This document shows, piece by piece, positions 8,212 to 17,454 of a stretch of DNA of 64,000 bases (its first letter is position 1; each line of letters opens with the position of its first letter). The stretch covers positions 2,073,501-2,137,500 of the forward strand of contig NC_014365.1 in NCBI RefSeq assembly GCF_000143965.1, in the 5' to 3' direction. The position numbers and the translations under genes are program-made. The notes beneath the pieces are model-generated. The model was not told the origin of the DNA. It ran no database searches and saw nothing but the letters and a program-made list of their open reading frames with translations. This DNA comes from Desulfarculus baarsii DSM 2075. GTDB lineage: Bacteria; Desulfobacterota; Desulfarculia; Desulfarculales; Desulfarculaceae.

Positions 8212-8223
8212 GGAAGGCTGGCC
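8194..8223 (-). terminator. Rho-independent terminator of tRNA-Gly
   Basis: On the minus strand GGCCAGCC (8223-8216) pairs perfectly with GGCTGGCC (8209-8202) around a 6-base loop, followed by T8 (8201-8194). A second copy of the 3' arm and its T8 follow at 8193-8176. It lies 13 bases beyond the tRNA-Gly 3' end. Confidence 0.9.
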
Positions 8224-8236
8224 TCAACGCGCTTGG

Positions 8237-8311
<75 letters not shown>

Positions 8312-8325
8312 GCGTTACGTGAGCA

Positions 8326-8353
8326 ATATTACAACATTACTCTGGGCTGTCAA
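8326..8353 (-). promoter_or_regulatory. Sigma70 promoter of tRNA-Gly inside the end of pgsA
   Basis: Minus strand: TTGACA (8353-8348), 16-base spacer, TAATAT (8331-8326). The -35 lies within the last codons of pgsA (Ile-Asp-Ser), so the tRNA has its own promoter although it follows the long operon by only 25 bases. Confidence 0.75.
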
Positions 8354-8942
8354 TACCGGAATCGCGCATTTTTTTCACCGCCGCCAAGCCCAGCGAGCGC
8401 TTGAACGAGATGAAATAGGACAGGCCCGACCAAGCGGTCAAAGCCACCGCGACCCACAAAACGACCTGGCCCCAGGCGTGCAAATCGGCCTGGCCCATGG
8501 GGCTGGGCAGGATCAGCAAAAACACCGCCAGCATCTGGATGGTGGTCTTGAGCTTGCCCAGATAATCGCTGGGCACCACGAAGCCCTGAGCCGAGGCCAG
8601 GGCGCGCATGCCGGTGACGGCTATCTCCCGCCCGATGATCACCACCGTCATCCAGGCCGCGGCCCGGCCCAGGTCGGTCAGCACCACCAAAAGCGAGGCG
8701 ATGAGCAGTTTGTCCGAGACCGGATCGAGGAACTGGCCCAGCAAGGTCACTTTTTTCAGCTTGCGGGCCAGGATTCCATCGAACAGGTCGGTCAAGCCGG
8801 CCACGAAAAACAGCCCCCCCGCCAACCAGGCCGCCGAACGCCCCGGGCGATAGAGCAAAATCAGCATGAAGGGGATCGAACCGATCCGCACCAGGCTGAG
8901 CAGATTGGGCAGATTGAACAAGTCTTCGCGGGCTGGCGCCAC
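8337..8942 (-). CDS. pgsA: CDP-diacylglycerol-glycerol-3-phosphate 3-phosphatidyltransferase
   Basis: Inner-membrane enzyme making phosphatidylglycerol phosphate, first committed step to phosphatidylglycerol and cardiolipin. About 201 residues with four or more hydrophobic segments. The CDP-alcohol phosphotransferase signature D-G-x2-A-R-x8-G-x3-D-x3-D is visible across FDGILARKL and GQFLDPVSDK, and a GREIAVTGMR segment is typical of PgsA. GTG 8942 is preferred (AGAGG 8 bases before); the longer TTG start at 8978 would overlap talC by 25 bases. It is the last protein gene of the long minus-strand cluster. Confidence 0.9.
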   Translation of the reverse strand: MAPAREDLFNLPNLLSLVRIGSIPFMLILLYRPGRSAAWLAGGLFFVAGLTDLFDGILARKLKKVTLLGQFLDPVSDKLLIASLLVVLTDLGRAAAWMTVVIIGREIAVTGMRALASAQGFVVPSDYLGKLKTTIQMLAVFLLILPSPMGQADLHAWGQVVLWVAVALTAWSGLSYFISFKRSLGLAAVKKMRDSGIDSPE

Positions 8943-8953
8943 GACCGCAACCT

Positions 8954-9601
<648 letters not shown>

Positions 9602-9637
9602 GGCAATCCTCCAGCCATGTTATTAGTAATACAACGC

Positions 9638-9925
9638 TTATTTTTTAGCGCCCCGTGCGATCAAATATTGATCGCGGCATTTTTCGCAGCAGAAAAACAC
9701 ATCCCGCCCATCAATCCTGGCCCGCACGGCCTCGTTTTTGGGCAGGTATGTCTGGCACTGTGGATCCTGAACCAACTCCTCGATGGCCGGCGTGGCGTTT
9801 GGCTCTCGCGGCGCGTGGCCGGCTTTGGCGCGTCGCGGGCCCTGGCCGCCGCCCAGATAGTGGCGGATCAGGCGATAGAGCAGCCACACGCTCAGGGCTA
9901 TCAGCAGGATTCGGATCAGCCCCAC
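9638..9925 (-). CDS. PP0621-like membrane-anchored small protein
   Basis: 95 residues. The N-terminus RILLIALSVWLLYRLI is a single membrane anchor; a basic Pro-rich linker follows. The C-terminal domain has DPQCQTYLPKNEAVRARIDG followed by FFCCEKCRDQYL, a compact Cys arrangement (C-x-n-CC-x2-C) that could bind a metal. It resembles the uncharacterised PP0621 family. The start overlaps the end of folK by 10 bases, suggesting translational coupling. Function unknown. Confidence 0.7.
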   Translation of the reverse strand: MGLIRILLIALSVWLLYRLIRHYLGGGQGPRRAKAGHAPREPNATPAIEELVQDPQCQTYLPKNEAVRARIDGRDVFFCCEKCRDQYLIARGAKK

Positions 9926-10440
9926 CCGGCCGCCTCCACTTTCTCCGCCTTTTGCGCGGCCAGCTCACGCGGGTCAAGCGCGGCCAGCAACTGGCTGGCG
10001 GTGCGCCCGGTCAGCGGGATGATCAGCTCCGGGGCCAGTTGGGCCAGCGGAGCCAACACAAACACCCGCCGCGTCATCTCGGGGTGTGGCACGCGCAGCT
10101 CGGGCTGATCGATGACCTCGTCGCCAAACAGCAACAGGTCCAGATCCAGCGTGCGCGGCCCCCAGCGTTCGGCGCGCACGCGGCCGCAAGCTTTTTCGAC
10201 CGCCAGCAGCCCGGCCAAAAGCGCTCTAGCCGATCCATGATAACGCAGCCGCGCCACGGCGTTGACAAACGGCGGCTGGTCGGTCCTGCCCACCGGCGCG
10301 GTGCGATATACCGGCGAAACCATAAGCGATGTCACGCCGGGCAACTCGCGCATGGCCGCCACGCCGGCCACTAGCTGAGCCAGGGGATCGCCGATGTTGG
10401 CCCCCAGGCCCACGTAGGCCTCCACGGCCTTGCCAAGCAC
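9916..10440 (-). CDS. folK: 2-amino-4-hydroxy-6-hydroxymethyldihydropteridine pyrophosphokinase
   Basis: Transfers pyrophosphate from ATP to the pterin in folate synthesis. 174 residues. Family markers are VGLGANIGDP at the N-terminus, VSPVYRTAPVG and FVNAVARL, the RWGPRTLDLDLLLFGD signature, and VPHPEMTRRVFVLAPLAQL. It follows dapL by 4 bases, a setting unrelated to its pathway but common in polycistronic clusters. Confidence 0.93.
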   Translation of the reverse strand: MLGKAVEAYVGLGANIGDPLAQLVAGVAAMRELPGVTSLMVSPVYRTAPVGRTDQPPFVNAVARLRYHGSARALLAGLLAVEKACGRVRAERWGPRTLDLDLLLFGDEVIDQPELRVPHPEMTRRVFVLAPLAQLAPELIIPLTGRTASQLLAALDPRELAAQKAEKVEAAGWG

Positions 10441-10444
10441 CGGC

Positions 10445-11611
10445 CTAGAGCCCCAATCCGGCCAGCCGATCCACGGCCTCTTGCAGCCGGGCCTCGTCGA
10501 CGGTCAGGGCGAAGCGCACGTAGCCTTCGCCGGCCGAGCCGAAACCCACGCCGGGGGTGGAGACCACGCCGGCCTCTTCCAGCAGCTTGCGACAGAAGTC
10601 GGTGCTGGTCTGGCCGGCGGGCACGCCGCACCACACATAAAAGGTGGCCTTGGGCCTCTCGACCTCCAGGCCCAGGCCTTGCAGGCCCTTGACCAGCACC
10701 TCGCGGCGTCCGGCGTAGAGCTTGTTCATCTGGGCCACGCAATCCTGGCTGGCGGTCAGGGCGGTGATGCCGGCCAGTTGCACGGCGTCGAAGGCGCCCG
10801 AGTCGATCTGGCTCTTGACCTGGCCCAGGCCGGCCACCAACTGGGCGTTGCCCACGGCGAAACCGATGCGCCAGCCCGTCATGTTGTAGGTCTTGGACAG
10901 GCTGTGGAACTCGATGCCCACCTCCCGCGCGCCGGCCACCTGCATGAAGCTGGGCGGCCGATAGCCATCGTAGGCCATTTCGGTGTAGGCCGCGTCGGAG
11001 ACGACAATGATCTCGTGCTTTTTGGCCAGGGCCGCCACCCGCTCGTAAAACTCCAGATCGGCGCAGGCGGCCGTGGGGTTGTTGGGGTAGTTGATGACCA
11101 TGACCTTGGCTTTTTGCAGCAAGGCCGGGTCCATGGCCGCCAGGTCGGGCAAAAAGCCGTTTTCCTTGCGCAGGGGCATTTCCACCGGCACGCCGCCGGC
11201 CAAAATCGTCGAGCCCTTGTAGACCGGATAGGCCGGGCTGGGCGTGAGGACCACGTCGCCGGGGTTGACAAAGGCCAGCGGGAAATGGGCCAGGCCCTCC
11301 TTGGAGCCGATCAGGGTGATGACTTCCTGATTGGGGATCAGGTCCACGTCGAAGCGGCGCTTGTACCAGTCGGCAGCCACCTCACGGAATCTGCTCAGGC
11401 CCGAATAGGCCGGATACTTGTGTGTGCGCGGGTCTTGGGCCGCGGCGTTGAGGGCCTCGATGATGTGCGGGGGCGTGGGTTGATCGGGGTCACCCACGCC
11501 CAGGTCGATTATATCCACGCCACGCGCGCGCACCTGGTCGCGCAGGCGGTCCAGCTCTTGGAAAAGATAAGGCGGAAGCTTTTGCAAACGCTCGGCGCGT
11601 TCAATATTCAT
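10445..11611 (-). CDS. dapL: LL-diaminopimelate aminotransferase
   Basis: PLP enzyme of fold type I converting tetrahydrodipicolinate directly to LL-diaminopimelate with glutamate. 388 residues. IIDLGVGDPDQPTPPHIIEA and KYPAYSGLSRFREVAADWY match DapL; the PLP-binding Lys is in SLSKTYNMTGWRIGFAVGN, the cofactor-contacting Asn-Pro in INYPNNPTAA. No dapD, dapE or ddh is in this cluster, consistent with the DapL shortcut between DapB and DapF. ATG 11611 is chosen over an upstream start because the conserved helix starts right after it. Confidence 0.9.
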   Translation of the reverse strand: MNIERAERLQKLPPYLFQELDRLRDQVRARGVDIIDLGVGDPDQPTPPHIIEALNAAAQDPRTHKYPAYSGLSRFREVAADWYKRRFDVDLIPNQEVITLIGSKEGLAHFPLAFVNPGDVVLTPSPAYPVYKGSTILAGGVPVEMPLRKENGFLPDLAAMDPALLQKAKVMVINYPNNPTAACADLEFYERVAALAKKHEIIVVSDAAYTEMAYDGYRPPSFMQVAGAREVGIEFHSLSKTYNMTGWRIGFAVGNAQLVAGLGQVKSQIDSGAFDAVQLAGITALTASQDCVAQMNKLYAGRREVLVKGLQGLGLEVERPKATFYVWCGVPAGQTSTDFCRKLLEEAGVVSTPGVGFGSAGEGYVRFALTVDEARLQEAVDRLAGLGL

Positions 11612-11618
11612 ATACACC

Positions 11619-12413
11619 TCAATTGCTGACCGGGTTGACAAGGCTGCCGACGCCCTGCACCTCGATGGTCGCCACATCGCCGGCTTGCAGGGGGCCGATG
11701 CCCGCCGGCGTGCCGGTGGCGATCACGTCGCCGGCGTTCAGGGTCATCACCTGGCTGATGAACGACACCAGGTTGAATACCGAAAAAATCAGGTCGGACG
11801 TATGGCCGTCCTGGCGTTGCTGGCCGTTGACCAGGGTGCGCACGCGCAGGCCGCCGGGCTCGATATCCTGGGCGATGACCGGCCCCAGGGGGCAAAATGT
11901 GTCAAAGCCCTTGGCCCGGGTGAATTGGCCGTCTTTTTTTTGCAGATCGCGGGCGGTCACGTCATTAAGGCAAGTGTAGCCGATGACGTGCTCCCTGGCC
12001 TGCTTGGGGCTTAGGCCTTTGCAACGCCGGCCGATGACCACGCCCAGTTCGCACTCGTAGTCCACGCGCTGGCTCATGGCCGGCAGCTTGATGGCCTGGT
12101 TGGGCCCGATGACCGCCGTGGCCGGCTTGATGAAGAGCATGGGCTCGTCGGGCAGGGCCAGGCCCAGTTCGGCGGCGTGGGCCTTGTAATTGAGGCCCAC
12201 GGCCACGATCTTGGACGGCCGGCACGGCGCCAGCAGATGCACGTCGTTGAGCGGCAGGATCGTGGCGCCCGGCTTGCCCGCGCCAAAGGGCGATCCATCA
12301 TAAACCCGCACGATGCCGTGCTTGACCTGGCCAAAAGCCACCTTGCCCTGATAGCCGAAGCGAATCAGGCCCAGCTCGGCGGTGATCACCTCGCTGTTTT
12401 TGGGTTGGGTCAT
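11619..12413 (-). CDS. Fumarylacetoacetate hydrolase-family protein
   Basis: 264 residues of the FAH superfamily (hydrolases, isomerases and decarboxylases of 2-oxo acids). The core begins at KIVAVGLNYKAHAAELG; the metal-binding acids lie in DYECELGVVIG, and YTCLNDVTARDLQ, CPLGPVI and GDVIATGTPAGIG are family hallmarks. The short N-terminal domain is the YcgM type. It lies directly against dapB (no gap) and 7 bases from dapL. Its substrate is unknown; a link to the dap pathway is positional only. Confidence 0.88.
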   Translation of the reverse strand: MTQPKNSEVITAELGLIRFGYQGKVAFGQVKHGIVRVYDGSPFGAGKPGATILPLNDVHLLAPCRPSKIVAVGLNYKAHAAELGLALPDEPMLFIKPATAVIGPNQAIKLPAMSQRVDYECELGVVIGRRCKGLSPKQAREHVIGYTCLNDVTARDLQKKDGQFTRAKGFDTFCPLGPVIAQDIEPGGLRVRTLVNGQQRQDGHTSDLIFSVFNLVSFISQVMTLNAGDVIATGTPAGIGPLQAGDVATIEVQGVGSLVNPVSN

Positions 12414-13217
12414 TTACTTCAGCCCCAAAACGTCTTGCATGTCGTAGAGCCCGGCCGGTTTGCCGTGCAGCCACAGCGCCGCCCGCACCGCGCCGCCGGC
12501 AAAGGTGTCGCGGGAGTGGGCGCGGTGGGTCAGTTCGATGCGCTCGCCCTGGCCGATGAAAAAGACCGTGTGATCGCCAACGATGTCGCCGCCGCGGATG
12601 ACCGCCACGCCGATCTGATCCTGGGGCCTGGCCCCGACCATGCCGCAACGGCCGTGTTGACAGACGGCGTCGTAGTCCCAGCCCCGGGCGGCGCAGAGCT
12701 CCTTGAGCAGGCGCACGGCCGTGCCGCTGGGCGCGTCTTTTTTCTGGTCGTGATGGGCCTCCATCACTTCCAGCGCGTAATTCGGGCCCAGCACCTGGGC
12801 GATCTGGCCCACCAGCTTGAACATCAGGTTCATGCCCACGCTCATGTTGGGCGCGAAGACCACCGGCGTTTTGGCGGCCAGCGCGCGCAGGATCTGATCG
12901 TGGCTCAGGTCCAGGCCGGTGGTGCCGATGACGCAAGCCTTGCCGGCCTCGGCGCACCAGCCCAGGTTGGCGATGGAGGCCGTCGGCGAGGTGAAGTCGA
13001 TGAGCACGTCGGACTGGGCCATGGCCTGGGCGATGTCGTCGAAGACCAGGCCCGGCGCGTCGGCCACGCCGCAGACTTCGGCCAGGCTTTTGCCGGCCGA
13101 ACGATGTCCGGGCGCTTCCAGGCCGGCGACCAAGGCGCCTCCACCGTCGTGCATGATCGCCCTGATGATGGCGTTGCCCATGCGGCCGGCCGCGCCGGCC
13201 ACTGTGATGCGCGTCAT
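12414..13217 (-). CDS. dapB: 4-hydroxy-tetrahydrodipicolinate reductase
   Basis: NAD(P)H-dependent second step from aspartate semialdehyde to diaminopimelate. 267 residues. VAGAAGRMGNAIIRAI is the nucleotide-binding loop, GTTGLD and APNMSVGMNLMF are conserved, and the signature EAHHDQKKDAPSGTA carries the catalytic His pair and Lys. It lies 13 bases after dapA. Confidence 0.95.
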   Translation of the reverse strand: MTRITVAGAAGRMGNAIIRAIMHDGGGALVAGLEAPGHRSAGKSLAEVCGVADAPGLVFDDIAQAMAQSDVLIDFTSPTASIANLGWCAEAGKACVIGTTGLDLSHDQILRALAAKTPVVFAPNMSVGMNLMFKLVGQIAQVLGPNYALEVMEAHHDQKKDAPSGTAVRLLKELCAARGWDYDAVCQHGRCGMVGARPQDQIGVAVIRGGDIVGDHTVFFIGQGERIELTHRAHSRDTFAGGAVRAALWLHGKPAGLYDMQDVLGLK

Positions 13218-13230
13218 GTGCCGATCCTCC

Positions 13231-14106
13231 CTACAACAGCCCGTGGGCCCGCAGCGCGGCCGAGAGCTTTTCGCGGGCCGCCGCGCCGATGGGGCACATG
13301 GGCAAGCGCATTTCGTCGCTGGGGATACGCCCCACCATGGCCATGGCCGCCTTGATGGGAATGGGGTTGGTCTCCAGGAACATGGCCTTGCACAGGGGCA
13401 GCAGCTTGTGGAATCGTTGCTGGCTGAGGGCGATGTCGCCGGCGTTCCAGGCCTCGATGATATCGACGACCTGACGGGGCACGATGTTGTTGACCACGCT
13501 GACCACGCCCACGCCGCCGATGGCCAGCACCGGCAAAAGCAGGCCGTCGTCGCCCGAAAGCAGGGCCATCTTGTCGCCGCAGAGGTTGACGATCTCGGCC
13601 ATCTGGCCCAGATTGCCCGAGGCCTCCTTGACCGCGACCACCTCGGGCAGTTCGGCGATGCGGGCCATGGTGGCCGGCTCGATGTTGACAGCCGTGCGGC
13701 CCATGATGTTGTAGGGCACCAGCGGGAACTTGGTGGCCTTGGCGATGGCCTCGAAATGCCGATACAAGCCCTCTTGGGTGGGCTTGTTGTAATATGGCGC
13801 GATGAGCAGGGCCGCGTCCGCGCCGACGCCCTTGGCGAACAGGGTCAGTTCGATGGCCTCGGCGGTGTTGTTGGAGCCAGTGCCGGCCACCACCGGCACG
13901 CGCTTGGCCACTTGCTCGACCACGGAGCGGATGACCATCCGGTGCTCGTCGTGGCTGAGGGTGGCCGACTCGCCGGTGGTGCCGCAGGGCACGATGCCGT
14001 TGGTGCCGTTGGCGATATGAAACTCGACCAGCTCGCGCAAAGTGTCTTCGTCGACCTTGCCGTCGCGGAATGGTGTGACCAGGGCGACAAGCGCTCCCTT
14101 GAGCAT
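13231..14106 (-). CDS. dapA: 4-hydroxy-tetrahydrodipicolinate synthase
   Basis: Condenses pyruvate with aspartate semialdehyde. 291 residues, TIM barrel. Thr residues of the catalytic relay lie in PCGTTGESATLS, the Tyr in PLVPYNIMGRTAVN and the Schiff-base Lys in VVAVKEASGNLGQ. AAGGAGAA precedes the ATG. It is part of the lysA-dapF-dapA-dapB series. Confidence 0.95.
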   Translation of the reverse strand: MLKGALVALVTPFRDGKVDEDTLRELVEFHIANGTNGIVPCGTTGESATLSHDEHRMVIRSVVEQVAKRVPVVAGTGSNNTAEAIELTLFAKGVGADAALLIAPYYNKPTQEGLYRHFEAIAKATKFPLVPYNIMGRTAVNIEPATMARIAELPEVVAVKEASGNLGQMAEIVNLCGDKMALLSGDDGLLLPVLAIGGVGVVSVVNNIVPRQVVDIIEAWNAGDIALSQQRFHKLLPLCKAMFLETNPIPIKAAMAMVGRIPSDEMRLPMCPIGAAAREKLSAALRAHGLL

Positions 14107-14117
14107 TGCAGTTCTCC

Positions 14118-15023
14118 TTATTGGTTGGCCAGCCAGGCGAAGGCCCCCGCCCCGAGAACGCCGTCATAGACGTGATCGGCCGCCCCTTCCAGGCGGACTT
14201 GGCGGACGCCGCTTTCGTCCTGGCTAAAATGAATCGTCAATTTCTCGCCGCTTCGCACCGCCACGGTGATCGGCGATTTCAGCCACCCTAGCCGGCCGGC
14301 CATCAGGGCCGATGCGACGGCCCCTGTCCCGCAAGCCAGGGTCTCATCCTCCACGCCGCGCTCGTAGGTGCGCACCTCGAGACGGCCATGACGGGCGGCA
14401 ATGAAGTTAACGTTCGTGCCGGCCGGAGCGAAATGCCGGTGAAAGCGGATCTCGCGGCCCCAGTTCTTGACGTCGGCGCTTGACAGATCATCCACCGGCA
14501 CGACCGCGTGGGGCACGCCGGTGTTGACGCCGTGGATGGTCATGGTTCGGCCGCCGATCTCCAGGCGCAGGTCGTCGTACCAGCCCGTGGGCGGGGTCAG
14601 CTCCAGCGTGACCGTTTGGCGGCCCACCCAGGCGCGGATGGGCCCGGCCAGGGTGTCGAAGATCAGCTCCGGCCCGGCCAGGCCAATGCTGACGGCAAAG
14701 CGCGCGGCGCAACGTCCGCCGTTGCCGCACATCTCGGCCGACGAGCCGTCGGCGTTGAAAAAGTCCCAGCGAAAATCGATCTTGCCCAGGGCGGCGTCCA
14801 CGCGTTGGCTGGGCGAGAGCACGATCAGGCCGTCGGCTCCCACCGAGCGCCGACGACAGCACAGGGCCTTGGCCAGGGCCGGCATCAGCGCCGGCGCGAG
14901 GCGGGCCCGGCGGTTGTCGATCAAGATGAAATCATTGCCCGTGCCGGTCATCTTGCAAAACTCGACGCCGGCCAGGGCCGCGAGGGCGGCCGGGTCGGTC
15001 ATGCCGGTGGCTATATCATCCAT
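14118..15023 (-). CDS. dapF: Diaminopimelate epimerase
   Basis: Cofactor-independent racemisation of LL- to meso-diaminopimelate using two Cys. 301 residues. FCKMTGTGNDFILIDNR opens the fold; the catalytic Cys residues are in AEMCGNGGRCAARF and ETLACGTGAVASAL. ATG 15023 has GAGGAA 9 bases upstream and overlaps the lysA stop by 13 bases; ATG 15002 is an alternative. Confidence 0.95.
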   Translation of the reverse strand: MDDIATGMTDPAALAALAGVEFCKMTGTGNDFILIDNRRARLAPALMPALAKALCCRRRSVGADGLIVLSPSQRVDAALGKIDFRWDFFNADGSSAEMCGNGGRCAARFAVSIGLAGPELIFDTLAGPIRAWVGRQTVTLELTPPTGWYDDLRLEIGGRTMTIHGVNTGVPHAVVPVDDLSSADVKNWGREIRFHRHFAPAGTNVNFIAARHGRLEVRTYERGVEDETLACGTGAVASALMAGRLGWLKSPITVAVRSGEKLTIHFSQDESGVRQVRLEGAADHVYDGVLGAGAFAWLANQ

Positions 15024-16273
15024 GGGGCAAGTTCCTCGCCGCGGCTGAGGTCTTCGATCGATTCGCGTCGGCGCACCACGGCCCATTCCTGACCGCAAAC
15101 CAGCACCTCGGCGGCCCTGGGCCGCGAATTGTATTGGCTGCTCATGGCGAAACCATAGGCCCCGGCGCTCATGATCGCCAGCAGATCACCCCGGCGCAGC
15201 ACGGGCAGATCGCGCTCGCGCACCAAAAAGTCGCCGGTCTCGCAGATGCCGCCCACCACGTCGGCCACCAGCCGCTGGCCGTTGCCGGCGTTTTGCGCCA
15301 CCGGCCGCACGGCGTGGAACGAATCATAAAACGCCGGTCGGATCAGGTCGTTCATGGCCGCGTCCACCACCACAAAGTGCTTGGCTGGGGTGGTTTTGGC
15401 GTAGTGGACCCGCGTCAGCAACACGCCGGCCTCGCCCACCAGCCGCCGGCCAGGCTCCAGCACCAGCTTGAGCCCCAGGCCCTCCAAGACAGGTCGCAGG
15501 CGGGCGGCGTACTCCCTGGGCGTGGGTGGCGTCTCTTGATTGTATCTTATGCCAATCCCACCGCCCAAGTCGATTATTTCCAGGCGCAGGCCCTCGCGGC
15601 GCAGGCGCTGGACCAGGTCGGCCAGGCGTTCCAGGGCGTCGACAAAGGGCGCAACCTCGGTAAGCTGGCTGCCGATGTGGCAAGAGACGCCCTTGACCAC
15701 CAGATTGGGCAGTCGAGCCGCGTGCAGGTATTGCGCAAAGGCCAGGCCCATGTCCAGGCCGAACTTGTTCTTGGCCAGGCCGGTGGTGATCTTGGGGTGG
15801 GTCTTGGCGTCGACGTCGGGATTGACGCGCAGGCTGACCGGGGCCTTCAGGCCCAGGCGGCCGGCGATCTGGTCTAGGACGGTTAGTTCCTGGGCGCTTT
15901 CGACATTGAACATCAGAATGCCGGCCTTGAGGGCGGCTTCCAGTTCCCAGTCCAGCTTGCCCACGCCGGAATAGACGATGCGCTCGGCTGGCACGCCGGC
16001 GGCCAGGGCCCGGGCCAGTTCGCCGCCGCTGACGATGTCGGCCCCGCCGCCCATGGCCGCGAAGGAACCCAGCACGGCCTTGTTGCTGTTGGCCTTCATG
16101 GCGTAGCAGATCAGATGATCCAGGCCGGCGAAGGCCTCTTGAAAGGCCGCGAATTCGGCGCGCATGGCCGACTGGGCGTAGACATAGGTCGGCGTGCCGA
16201 CGGCCTGGGCGATTTCGGTCAAGCTGACGCCTTCGGCGTGCAAAACGCCGTCTCGATATTCGAACAAATCCAT
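15011..16273 (-). CDS. lysA: Diaminopimelate decarboxylase
   Basis: PLP enzyme of the alanine racemase fold that makes L-lysine from meso-diaminopimelate. About 420 residues. The PLP Lys is in YAMKANSNKAVLG; HIGSQ, LGGGIGIRY and EPGRRLVGEAG follow. The usual CES-GD motif near the C-terminus reads CETGDF. Two in-frame ATGs at 16273 and 16285 are possible; 16273 is chosen, with AGG 7 bases upstream. Confidence 0.94.
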   Translation of the reverse strand: MDLFEYRDGVLHAEGVSLTEIAQAVGTPTYVYAQSAMRAEFAAFQEAFAGLDHLICYAMKANSNKAVLGSFAAMGGGADIVSGGELARALAAGVPAERIVYSGVGKLDWELEAALKAGILMFNVESAQELTVLDQIAGRLGLKAPVSLRVNPDVDAKTHPKITTGLAKNKFGLDMGLAFAQYLHAARLPNLVVKGVSCHIGSQLTEVAPFVDALERLADLVQRLRREGLRLEIIDLGGGIGIRYNQETPPTPREYAARLRPVLEGLGLKLVLEPGRRLVGEAGVLLTRVHYAKTTPAKHFVVVDAAMNDLIRPAFYDSFHAVRPVAQNAGNGQRLVADVVGGICETGDFLVRERDLPVLRRGDLLAIMSAGAYGFAMSSQYNSRPRAAEVLVCGQEWAVVRRRESIEDLSRGEELAPWMI

Positions 16274-16386
16274 TGAGCCTACCATGATCGAAGCGCCGGG
16301 GCAGTTAATATACCCCCGCGGCGAAGGCGCGCCAAGAGGGGCCTCCGCCGCGGAAGTGGGCTTTGCCGATGCGAGCCCGATCGACG

Positions 16387-17454
16387 CTATGGTTTGTGCA
16401 GGACGTCGGCCTCCACGCTCATCTCGCTCCGGTTGCCGCTGGCGTCGATGGCCAGCACCTTGTAGAAGTAGCGCGCGCCGATTTCCACGCCGCTGTCGGT
16501 GTAGTAGGTGTCCTTGACCAGTTCGGTGATCTGCACCCAGTTGGCCTCGGCGTCGTCAACGCGGCGGAAGATCAGATAGCCCTGCACGTCGCGATCGGGG
16601 CTGGGCCGGAAGTTGACGAACACGCCTTCGGCCTGCGAAACGGCGCTGACGTCGCCCGGCGCTTCCGGCGCCTTGGCGTCCTTGGGCGTCGCGTCCACCC
16701 AGTCGCTGAATTCGCCCGGCGCGACCACCCCGCCGATGCCGCGAGCGCTCTGCACCCGATAGGCGTAATTGGCCCCGTTGCGCGCTGTTCTGTCGAGAAA
16801 CCGCCTGGCTTTGATCGGCACGCTGTTGAGGAGTTTTTCGCCGCTTTCGTCCTTGCGCCAGATCAGATAGCCAATCACGTCGTCGCAGGGCTGGCCGCCG
16901 ATCAGGGTTGCCACTGGCTGCCAGGCGATGCCGACCCGGCCATCGCCGGGCGTGGCCCACAAGCCGGTGGGCGCGGCCGACGGCTCGACCCTGAGCACCC
17001 GCGCCGGCGCGCTTTGGGGGCTTTGCCGGCCGGCGGCGTCGATGAGCACCACGCCGTAAACGGCCTGCATGTTCATGGGCGCCTCGGCGTCAAGATAGGC
17101 GAAACGGCCGCCCTTCATCAGGCTGGAGACGCCACCGGCGTCGTCCTTGAGGTCAAAATCGTGATGTTGGCGCAGTTTGGGCGGGCACGGCGGGCAGTCG
17201 GGGTCGCCGCCAACCGGCAGGTAGCCATAGTAGAGACGCACGGTTTCGATGGCCAGATCGGGTTTTCCACGCTGGGGCACCGAGAAGCTGACCTCCACGC
17301 CGTTGGCCAGCGAGTCGGCCTTCAGGTCCGTGACCTGGGCCGGCGCCACCTCGGAGCGGGGCGTGGGATTGCCCTTTATGCCGCAGCCGACCAGCAAAAC
17401 CGCCGTCGCCAGGATCACCGAAAGGCCGCCAAATTTCGTCAAGCTTCTGGCCAT
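16387..17454 (-). CDS. Lipoprotein with fibronectin type III-like domains and LptM-like N-terminus
   Basis: 355 residues. Signal peptide with lipobox LLVGC at about residue 24, so a lipidated envelope protein. Directly after the Cys comes CGIKGNPTPR, which resembles the LptM (YifL) motif C-G-L-K-G-P. Two Fn3-like modules can be inferred: around residues 150-250 (PTGLWATPGDGRVGIAW to YRVQSARG) and 265-350 (APGDVSAV to YFYKVLAIDASGNRSE). It overlaps argH by 16 bases and precedes lysA, the place where lptM sits beside dapF in enterobacteria. Function is not known. Confidence 0.82.
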   Translation of the reverse strand: MARSLTKFGGLSVILATAVLLVGCGIKGNPTPRSEVAPAQVTDLKADSLANGVEVSFSVPQRGKPDLAIETVRLYYGYLPVGGDPDCPPCPPKLRQHHDFDLKDDAGGVSSLMKGGRFAYLDAEAPMNMQAVYGVVLIDAAGRQSPQSAPARVLRVEPSAAPTGLWATPGDGRVGIAWQPVATLIGGQPCDDVIGYLIWRKDESGEKLLNSVPIKARRFLDRTARNGANYAYRVQSARGIGGVVAPGEFSDWVDATPKDAKAPEAPGDVSAVSQAEGVFVNFRPSPDRDVQGYLIFRRVDDAEANWVQITELVKDTYYTDSGVEIGARYFYKVLAIDASGNRSEMSVEADVLHKP

